NCBI RefSeq assembly: GCF_023721755.1
Contig: NZ_JAMDLH010000001.1
Location: forward strand, 682,001 to 746,000
From: Pleomorphomonas sp. NRK KF1
GTDB lineage: Bacteria > Pseudomonadota > Alphaproteobacteria > Rhizobiales > Pleomorphomonadaceae
DNA length: 64,000 nucleotides
Reading direction: 5' to 3'
Part shown: piece by piece, positions 54,301-64,000 of the stretch
Layout of the letters: each line of letters opens with the position of its first letter
How positions within the stretch are numbered: position 1 is the first letter of the stretch
Program-made: the position numbers and the translations under genes
The notes under the pieces: model-generated
What the model was told of the DNA's origin: nothing
Databases searched by the model: none
The model's input: only the letters and a program-made list of their open reading frames with translations

Positions 54301-57300
54301 TTCAGGTCCGGTGAAGGCGAGACCGGCATTGTCGGCGCTTTCGAAGGCGCCGAGGAAGTAAGTGGCATCGTCGAAGCCGGCATCGATGCGGCCGGCAGAA
54401 AGGTCGAGATCGCGCTCGGCCGACGTCTTGTATTCCTTGATCTCGGCCACGTCCTTGAAGTTGTCGTAGATGAAGCCGGCATAGACGGTCGATGCCTGGA
54501 TGCCGATGATCTTGCCCGTCAGCGCCTTCTTGAGCGGCTCGATCGCGTCGGCGCCATCCTTGGTATCGGCAAGCTTGATCACCGAACCGGTGCCCGCGAG
54601 ATTGGCGAGTTCGCTATCCTTGGGCGCAGCGAAGACCGCGGGGGTCGCGGCATAGGGAACGGTGAAGTCGATCACTTCCTTGCGCTCGGGCGTGATCGAC
54701 AGCGCATCCATGATGACGTCGAACTTGCCGGCGTTGAGGGCGGTGATCATGCCGTCCCAATCCTGCGAGATCAGCGTGCACTTCAGCTTGGCGTGAGCGC
54801 AAAGATACTCGGTGAGATCGGGCTCGAAACCGACGATCTTGCCGTTGGCGTCGGTCAGGTTCCAGGGCGCGTAGGCACCTTCGAGCGCAATGGTGACTTC
54901 CGTCCACTCCTTGGCCGATGCCGGCACGGCCAGCACGGCGAACATGGCGGATGCGGCGACGAGACTGCGTAGGCTCATGGTGTTCTCCTCTGGTTTTGCG
55001 AAGCACTCCGGCTTCTTTTGAGTTTCTTTCGTTCCATCTACCGAGTGGCGGACGACACTTCACGCCTTGAGGCGGGCAAGTACGGCACCGAATGCCCGGT
55101 CGATCTTTTCGTCCTCGGGGTGGCGGCCGTCCTCGACCAGCCAGCGGCCCCCGATCATTACGTCACGCACGATCGGCCCCAAGCCGCCGAAAATCCAGCG
55201 GTCGAAAATCGCGTCGCCGTCCACCGAAGCGAGATACGGCGAACGGCCGTCCAGCACCACGAAATCCGCCAGCGCCCCCTCGGAAAGCCCCGCCCCCGCG
55301 ACGCCCGCAGCCTGAGCGCCGCCGGCAAGCACACGGTCGAACAGTGTGCGACCGACCGACGCGCCCGGCCGCCCGGCCATCCGATTCCGCCGACGGTCGC
55401 GCAGCCTCTGACCATACTCGAGAATCCGCAACTCATCGGCAACCGACGTGGCGACATGGCTGTCCGTGCCGACGCCGAACCGCCCATCGGCGGCAAGGAA
55501 GTCGGGACCGGGAAAGATGCCGTCTCCAAGATCCGCCTCCGTCGTCGGGCAGAGACCGACAGCGGCGCCGGAGCCGGCAATCATCGCCATTTCCACGTCG
55601 GTGACGTGGGTCGCGTGGACCAGACACCAACGTTCGTCGACATCGGCCATGTCGTAGAGCCGCTCCACCGGACGTCGACCCGAGTGGGCGACGGAAGCAG
55701 ACACTTCGCGCTCCTGCTCGGCCACATGGATGTGGATGGGCGCATGTTCGGGCACCGCCTCCATGACGGCCGCGATCTCGTCGCCGGTCACTGCCCGAAG
55801 CGAATGAAAGGCAAGACCGAGCCGCGCACCGATCGCACGGCACGGTTCGACAAGGCCATGCAGCAGCGTCAGGAAACCGTCGACGTCGTGGATGAACCGG
55901 CGCTGCCCGGCGGTCGGCGCCGCACCACCGAAGTCCGAATGGGCGTAGAAGACGGGCAAAAGGGTCAGCCCGATGCCGGACTGTTCCGCCGCCCACAACA
56001 TCGCCAGCGACATTTCGGCCGGTTCGTCATAGGGGCGTCCGTCCGGACCATGATGAAGGTAATGGAACTCGGCGACGCGGCCGAAGCCGCCCTTCAGCAA
56101 CTCGACCTGCAACTTGGCCGCGATGGCGACCACATCATCCGGCGTCAGCAGCGACACGAGCCGGTACATCTCCTCGCGCCAGGTCCAGAAGCTGTCGTCG
56201 CCCTGCCCGGCAACGTCGGTCAGGCCGGCCATGGCCCGCTGGAAAGCATGCGAATGAAGATTGGCGATCGCCGGGACGACCGGTCCGCCGAGCCGCCTGG
56301 CGCCGCCGGCATCCGCTTGGCGCTCGACCGACAAGATCCGCCCGTCGGCGCCAACGGCGAAGACGACGTCCTCGGCCCAGCCGTCAGCCAGCAAGGCTCT
56401 TTCGGCGAAAAGCAATTGATGGTTATCTGCTACCATCTTGTTCGCGAAACCTCACGCTTGTACATACAAGCACTGTAGAGGAAATTTCTTAGGTCGCAAG
56501 CCGAATCCATTCGCCTCTGACCATTTTTGGGGAGTGCCTAGAAAATGAGCGACGTCAGCGAACGTCAAGGTGGGACTCCCCCGCACTATGCCATGGTCAA
56601 GCAGATGATTCTCGGTCGGATCGGCAGCGGCGAGTGGCCGGCTCGCCATCGTATCCCCTCGGAGAACGAACTGGTCGCCACCCTCGGCCTCAGCCGGATG
56701 ACGATAAACCGGGCACTGCGCGAACTTGCAGCTGACGGCGTTCTTCTTCGCATTCAGGGATTGGGAACCTTCGTCGCCGAAGGCAAGAGCCAGACCTCGG
56801 TGTTCAAGGTGCGCAACATCGCCGACGAGATTCGCGAACGCGGCCACGCGCACGCCGCACAGACGGTGATGAAGGACGAAGTGAAGGCGACGCCGGAGCT
56901 CGCCGACGAACTGGGCGTGGAACTCGGAACTCCCGTCTTCCATTCGCTGGTGATCCATCTTGAGAACGACATCCCGGTCCAGCTCGAAGACAGATACGTC
57001 AATCCGGCCCTGGCGCCTGACTATCTCGCGCAGGATTTCTCCGCCCGCACGCCCAACAGCTATCTGAGTGCCGTGTCGCCGTGGACAACGGTCGAGCATA
57101 CGGTCGAGGCCGTTCTACCCGCCTCGTGGGAAGCCAAGCTGCTGGCCATCGCCCGCGGCGATCCTTGCCTGCTGATCCGCCGTCGCACCTTTTCCGGCGA
57201 CCGCGTGGTCACCTCGGTCCGCCTTCTGATGCCCGGCGGACGCAGCCGCATAGAGAGCCGGCAGACGGCAGGCTCCTGATCGATTCCGTCCTTTGTCTTC

Positions 57301-60300
57301 CTGAGCGAGCAGCTCATCAAGCTCCAGAGCCCTCGGCACGAGCGGAGAACGGCTGCACGGGCCTTGGTTTGCTTCCATTTTGTTGCAGGAAACATAAATT
57401 AACAACCCAGAGGATACAGTCGCCCCCGCCCCTAGATGGGAAAGTGTGCAGCGGGAATCGGCTGAATCGTGGCAGATCAACGAATTATCGCACTCGACGG
57501 CCTCAGGGGCGTGGCGATTGCTTGCGTGATGCTGGGCCATTTCGGCCCGGAGAGCCTTAAGGGGGCGGGCGCCTTCGGCGTCCTGCTGTTCTTTGCGCTT
57601 TCCGGCCGGCTGATGGCGGATGTCCTGTTCATCGGTGGCCTGAACTGGCGCGAGTTCGCGATCCGGCGCCTGGCGAGACTTTACCCCGCCATGCTGTTCT
57701 TTCTCGGCTGCATGTTTCTTGTTCTCCCGCTTCTCGGCCGCTCCGACCTTCTTTCCGACTGGTGGACCTATCCGACCTTTACCGTGAACTTGATGGTTGT
57801 GGCGGCAAACAGATTCCCTCCCTTCGATCATCTCTGGTCCGTCAGCGTTGAAGTCCAAACCTACGTCGTACTGGCGCTGATCGCCGTGAGCGTTCCCGAT
57901 CGTAAGCGCCCCATGGCACTACTCGCCGGCGCCCTTTTCTGCTTCGGCAACGGATTGGCGCGGACCTACTTGCTGCATCAGGGTGGATTTCTTGTGTATT
58001 GGCGACCGGACGTCGCCGCGGCCTCTGTCTTCGCCGCAGCTTTTCTGCGCCTCATTCTGAAAGATGTCCGACTGCCGTCCTGGGCGCCGCCAGCTGTGTT
58101 TATCGTTGCCCTGAGCCTCTTGCTCGCCTCAAGGCAACCCTGGATCACTTTGACGGCTAACGGCCTGCTGCTGGCATTCGTCGGCGCAACGGCCGAACGT
58201 TCCGCAACGGCTGCCTGTCGTATCCTGGAAACCCGCCCGATGGTCTTTCTAGGGACCATTTCCTACTCGCTCTATATCTGGCAGCAACTGTTCAAGTACG
58301 CCTATGAGGGGAGTCTCCCGCGCTCCGTCGCCGTCCTGTTGTCTCTTGCTATCGCCGCCTTCAGCTACTATCGCGTCGAACGCCCCGGCAAGGAGGCCAT
58401 TCTCGCGGCTTGGCAGCGGCATGGCGCGCGCAACAAATCCACGATGACCTCTCAGCATTGACACCCGCCCGCCGCGGTGCTTGTATCTTGTATAGACAAG
58501 ACAGGGGACCATCATGCCGAGCAACACGCGATATCGTGACGTGGAAATCCGCGCGCCCAGGGGCACAACGCTTCGAGCCAAGAGCTGGCTGACAGAGGCG
58601 CCGCTCCGCATGCTGATGAACAACCTCGATCCCGACGTCGCCGAGAATCCCAAGGAACTGGTTGTCTATGGTGGCATCGGTCGCGCCGCGCGCGACTGGG
58701 ACTGCTTCGACACCATCGTTCGCACGCTCGAACGCCTTGAGGAGGACGAGACGCTGCTTGTCCAGTCTGGAAAGCCGGTCGGCGTGTTCCGGACGCACAA
58801 GGATGCGCCGCGCGTCCTGATCGCCAACTCGAATCTCGTCCCCAACTGGGCGAACTGGCAGCACTTCAACAAGCTCGATGCCGAGGGCTTGATGATGTAC
58901 GGCCAGATGACGGCCGGCTCGTGGATCTACATCGGCGCGCAGGGCATCGTGCAGGGCACCTACGAAACCTTCGTGGAGGCTGGGCACCAGCACTATGACG
59001 GCGATCTCAAGGGGCGCTGGGTGCTGACAGCAGGCCTCGGCGGCATGGGCGGCGCCCAGCCGCTCGCCGCTGTCATGGCCGGCGCCTGTGCGCTGGTGGT
59101 CGAATGCCAGCAGTCGCGCATCGATTTCCGCCTGCGGACCCGCTACGTCGACAAGCAGGCCAGGGACCTCGACGATGCGCTGCGGCTGATTGCCGAACAC
59201 ACGGCGAAGGGAGAGGCCGTCTCCATCGCCCTGCTAGGCAATGCCGCCGACGTGCTGCCGGAGCTCGTTCGGCGCGGCGTGCGGCCCGATCTCGTCACCG
59301 ATCAGACCTCGGCCCACGATCCGCTCAACGGCTACCTTCCCTCCGGCTGGACGTGGGAGGAGTATCGCGAGCGCGCCAAGGTCGAACCCGACGCGGTGAT
59401 CGCCGCCGCGACGGCGTCGATGCGAGAACACGTCCGGGCCATGCTGGACTTCCAGACGCTCGGCGTGCCCGTCTTCGACTATGGCAACAACATCCGTCAG
59501 CGCGCCTTCGACGCAGGCGAAAAGAACGCCTTCGCCTTCCCAGGTTTCGTGCCGGCCTATATCCGGCCGCTGTTCTGCCGGGGCATCGGCCCGTTCCGCT
59601 GGGCGGCGCTGTCCGGGGATCCGGCGGATATCGCGGCCACCGACGCCAAGGTGAAGGAGCTGCTGCCCGACAATCCGCATCTCCACAACTGGCTCGACAT
59701 GGCCGCCGAACGCATCGCCTTCCAGGGCCTGCCCGCTCGCATCTGCTGGGTCGGCCTTGGCGCCCGCGCCCGCCTCGGCCTCGCCTTCAACGAGATGGTC
59801 CGGCAAGGCATCGTCAAGGCGCCGATCGTCATCGGCCGCGACCACCTCGACAGCGGCTCGGTTGCCTCTCCCAACCGCGAAACGGAGGCAATGCGCGACG
59901 GATCCGACGCCGTCTCCGACTGGCCGCTCCTCAATGCCTTGCTCAACACCGCCTCGGGCGCCACCTGGGTGTCTCTGCACCACGGCGGCGGCGTCGGCAT
60001 GGGCTTCTCGCAGCATGCCGGCATGGTGATCGTCTGCGACGGTAGCGAGGATGCCGACAGACGTATCGCGCGCGTTCTCCACAACGACCCGGCAACCGGC
60101 GTCATGCGCCACGCCGACGCCGGCTACGACATCGCCGTCGAATGCGCTCGCGAGAAGGAACTCGACCTGCCGATGCTCGGCAAATGAGCCTCCGGCTCCT
60201 GACGGCGGCCGACTTTCGCCGCCTGCCCTGGCAGAACGGTCGAGGCACGACGCTGGAGCTTGTCCGCCATGACGATGCGACAGACGCCCTGCTCTGGCGC

Positions 60301-63300
60301 CTGTCGATCGCCGACGTCGTCGAGCCCGGCCCCTTCTCGCCACTTCCCGGCATAGATAGGGTGATCACCTTGATCGATGGCGACGGCTTCGATCTCGACT
60401 TCGGCGGCGCGCAACCGGGCTTGGCGCTGCGGCCATTCGAGCCGCTGGCCTTCTCCGGCGACTGGCGGACGACCGCGACCGCCGTTCACGGCCCTTCGCG
60501 CGATTTCAACGTGATGACGGCGCGCGGAAAGCTCTCCGCCGAGGTCGAGGTCGCCGGCACCGAGCTTCCCCCTGCCGAGCTTGCCTACGTCTACGCTGCC
60601 CGTGGCGGGGTCACGGTCACCGCTGGCGACAGGACAGTGCGGGCCGAAGCGGGCGAACTGATCGAGTGCCGGGGAAGCGAGCCGATACGGGTGGAAGCCG
60701 ACGAACCGGCAACCGTCCTGGCGGTTCGTCTTTGCCGCGTCGACGGGGCACCGATGCCAGGCAAATGACCGGCGCCATGCGTATTGGCACGAAGACGTTA
60801 CTCGCGGCATGGATGCTGGAAATTGTCATACATGAGTGTTAGGGGAAGCTGACTTCCGCGGTGTTACGGCACCGGACAGTTGGACAACAGCACGGGCGCC
60901 AAGCCATGAGCGACAAGATCAAGATCGTCATCACCTCCGACCACACCGGTATCGATCTCAGGCGGGCCGTCGCCGCCCATCTGGAGGCGCGCGGCTACGC
61001 GGTCGAGGACGTCGGCCCGACCTCGACCGAGAGCACCGACTACCCCAAGTGGGGCGAGAAGGCGGCGCGGGTGGTGCTCGCCGGCGGGGCGCAGCTCGGC
61101 ATCGCCATCTGCGGCACCGGCTTCGGCATCTCGCTTGCCGCCAACAAGCTGAAGGGCATTCGCTGCGTCGTCTGCTCCGAGCCTTATACCGCCAAGCTGT
61201 CGCGCCAGCACAACAACGCCAACATGCTGGCCTTCGGTGCTCGCGTCGTCGGCCAGGATCTCGCGCTGATGATCGTCGACGAGTTCCTCAATGCCGAGTT
61301 CGAAGGCGGGCGCCACGCGCGCCGCGTCGGCATGATTTCCGAGCTTGAAGCGGGCCATTCGGTCTGCTGATAGGGCGTGGCCGCCGTTCTCCCGATTGGC
61401 GGCCGGCCGGGAGGAGATAAGGGCGTTCGGACCTCGTGTCCGGACGCCCTTCTTGTATCGGGGCCCGTTCACGCTGCCCTTCGCTCGGGCCGCCGAACCA
61501 GCAGCGCTCGAACCAGGCGATAGCCGAGCAGCAGGACCACCAACCCGATGTGAATGGCCTGGGTTGGATCGAGCACCTTGGTCGCCAGGAAGTAGTGAAT
61601 GGCGGCGAGCGAAACGGCGACGTAGACGAGGCGGTGCAGCCGTCGCCAGTTCTTTCCAAGGCGGCGGATCGAAAGCCGGTTCGAGGTGACTGCCAGCGGT
61701 ACCAACAGCACCAACGAGGCGAAGCCCAAAGTGATGAACGGCCGCCGCACGATATCGGGAACGATCGTGCTCCAGATGAGACCGCGATCGAGCGTCAGGT
61801 AGACGCTGAAGTGCATCGCCACGTACCAGAAGGCGAGGAGACCGAGAGCACGCCGAAAGCGCAGGAGGTTGATACCCGCCAGCTGTCGGAGCGGCGTGAT
61901 GGCGAGCGTCAGGATGAGAAAGCGCAGCGCCCACAGGCCGAGCGTCTGTTCGAAGGTACGAACCGGATCGGCGCCCAGACCGCCCGTCGCCCCGAGCCAG
62001 AAGCTTGAGACCGCCGGAATGAATCCGACGACGTAGATGCCCCAGCCGGCGATATTGTCGACAACGGCCGATCGTTCCCCCGCCATCAGTAGTTGGCCCT
62101 GAGGTCCATGCCGGCGTAGAGGCTCGCCACCTCGTCGGCATAGCCGTTGAACATCAACGTTGGGCGCCGGCCAGAGCCGAAGAAGCCACTTTCGCCGATG
62201 CGTCGCTCGGTCGCCTGGCTCCAGCGCGGGTGGTCCACCTCTGGATTGACGTTGGCGTAGAAGCCGTACTCGCTCCCTTGAAGCGAGTTCCAGGAGTTTG
62301 GCGGCTGCGTCTCCACGAGCGAGATGCGGACAATCGACTTGATGCCCTTGAAGCCGTACTTCCAGGGTACCACGAGGCGAATGGGCGCTCCGTTCTGGTT
62401 GGGGAGCGTTTCGCCATAGAGGCCGACCGCGAGAATGGTGAGCGGATGCAGCGCCTCGTCGAGACGCAGCCCCTCGACATAGGGCCATGGCATGGGCTGG
62501 AAGTAGCCCGACTGCCCCGGCATCTCCTCGGGCCGAACCACCGTCTCGAAGGCCACGTACTTGGCCGAGCCCAGCGGCTCCACCTTGTCGAGCAGCGCCT
62601 TCAAGGGGAAGCCGTTCCAGGGGATCACCATCGACCACGCCTCGACGCAGCGCATGCGATAGATCCGCTCCTCGATGGGCAATTCGGCCATCAGCTTGTC
62701 GACATCGAAGGTCTGCGGCTTGCCGACCAGTCCATCCACGGTGATGGTCCACGGTCGTGGCTTGAAATCGCCGGAGTGGCGCGACGGATCGGCCTTGTCG
62801 GTGCCGAACTCATAGAAGTTGTTGTAGGTGGTGACATCCTCGCGCGGCGTGAGCGGCTCATCCACCTTGAAAGGGCTCGGCACGGTCTTGAGAGGCACAG
62901 TCGCCGGAGCCTCGGCGCGAGCGCCACCGACGCCGAGCATCACCCCTGCCCCGGCCATGAACCCCATGAACTCGCGACGGCGAAGATAGACCGAACGCGG
63001 TGTGATTTCGGATGCCGGAATGGCGGGCGGACGATAGGTCGGCATGGCATTCCTCCAAACGCTTCGCTGAAGCTGCACTTTGGAGGCATTCTCGAATGAG
63101 CCGCACAGAATGAAAAGCCACTATTTCGTGTAGTGCAGCAAAAGGCCGGCGCCAGGAACCCCGGCGCCGGCCCGCTCTTCTCGAGAAAACGATCACTCGG
63201 CGGCTGCGGCAACCGTTTCCGACGCCGCGGCCAGCGCCTGATCGAGATCGGCGATGATGTCGTCCGGATGCTCAATGCCGATCGACAGACGCACGTAACC

Positions 63301-64000
63301 TGGCGTGACGCCGGTCTTCAGTTGCTCCTCGGCGGTCAGCTGCGAATGCGTGGTCGAAGCCGGGTGAATGGCCAGGGATCGCGCATCGCCGATGTTGGCG
63401 ACATGGTAGAGCAGCTTCAACGCATCGATGAACTTGCGGCCCGCCTCGACACCGCCCTTCAGCTCGAAACCGACCAGCGCACCGTAACCGCCCTCGAGGT
63501 AGGTGTCTGCCCGACGACGGAACTCGCCGTCCTGCAGCTTCGGATAGATCACGCGCGTCACGCTGGGGTGGCTCGCCAGATGATCCGCCACCTTCTCGGC
63601 ATTCGCCACGTGCTGGCGGATCCGGAGCGGCAGCGTCTCAAGACCCTGAATGAGCTGGAACGCATTGAACGGCGACAGCGCCGCACCGACATCGCGCAGC
63701 AGCTTGACGCGGATGCGCAGGGCGAAGGCGATCGGTCCGAGCGGCTTGGCTGCCTCGGCCCAGACGGCGCCATGATAGGCCGGATCGGGCGTGTTGAGCA
63801 GCGGTTGGCGCTCCGGGAACTTGTCCCATTCGAAGTTGCCGCCGTCGACGATCAGACCGCCGATCGACGTGCCATGGCCACCGATATACTTGGTGGCCGA
63901 ATAGACCACCACCGCAGCCCCGTGCTTGAACGGCCTGGACAGGAGCGGCGCGGCCGTGTTGTCGATAATGAGCGGGATGCCGAGGGGGCGACCGATGTCG

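Overview
The window is 64 kb of GC-rich DNA, densely packed and with no mobile elements, rRNA or CRISPR arrays. It suggests the chromosome of a metabolically versatile alphaproteobacterium, probably in the Hyphomicrobiales (Rhizobiales). The clues are the gene mix (TRAP and many ABC uptake systems, efeUOB, CoA-acylating MmsA, HutC-controlled hut genes, msrPQ, an FMN riboswitch in front of ribD-ribE-ribBA-ribH) and the codon use. The genus cannot be fixed from the sequence alone.

Layout. 0-7.6 kb: glyoxalase I, a lipoprotein with an M15-like peptidase domain, tRNA-Glu(TTC), the ribosomal protein L3 methyltransferase PrmB, glycogen phosphorylase, a small DUF2249 protein and an M19 dipeptidase. 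7.7-16.9 kb (minus strand): a xylose-type ABC transporter (xylF-xylG-xylH) downstream of an L-fucose operon (DeoR regulator, fucA, fucI, aldo/keto reductase). 17.2-20 kb: an ABC importer with a PF04392-type binding protein. 20-27 kb: a HAD phosphatase, LysR regulator, epimerase, SDR, aldo/keto reductase, GH13 alpha-glucosidase and periplasmic rhodanese. 27-36 kb: cstA-ybdD, a RhaB-type sugar kinase, and a GntR regulator divergent from a hydratase and a TRAP transporter (dctPQM). 36-41.7 kb: cysE, LysR, mmsA, pabA and pabB.

41.8-45.7 kb: remains of a dead ABC transporter, then the FMN riboswitch and riboflavin operon. 45.8-50 kb (minus): an efeU-efeO-efeB-efeM iron uptake operon with a Fur-like palindrome upstream. 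50.3-60.8 kb: a histidine-utilisation (hut) locus. hutF, a polar amino-acid ABC importer and a histidine ammonia-lyase homologue run on the minus strand. hutC, an acyltransferase, hutU and hutD run on the plus strand. Two CTTGTA-N2-(T/G)ACAAG palindromes mark probable HutC operators. 60.9-64 kb: RpiB, msrQ-msrP, and the 3' part of an O-acetylhomoserine sulfhydrylase gene cut by the window edge.

The most unusual observation is in the hut locus. The ammonia-lyase homologue keeps the family fold signatures but lacks exactly the Ala-Ser-Gly tripeptide that forms the MIO electrophile, and also lacks one catalytic Tyr. It is the last gene of an operon with hutF and a dedicated importer. No canonical hutH, hutI or hutG is present in the window. 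This protein probably does chemistry other than classical histidine deamination.
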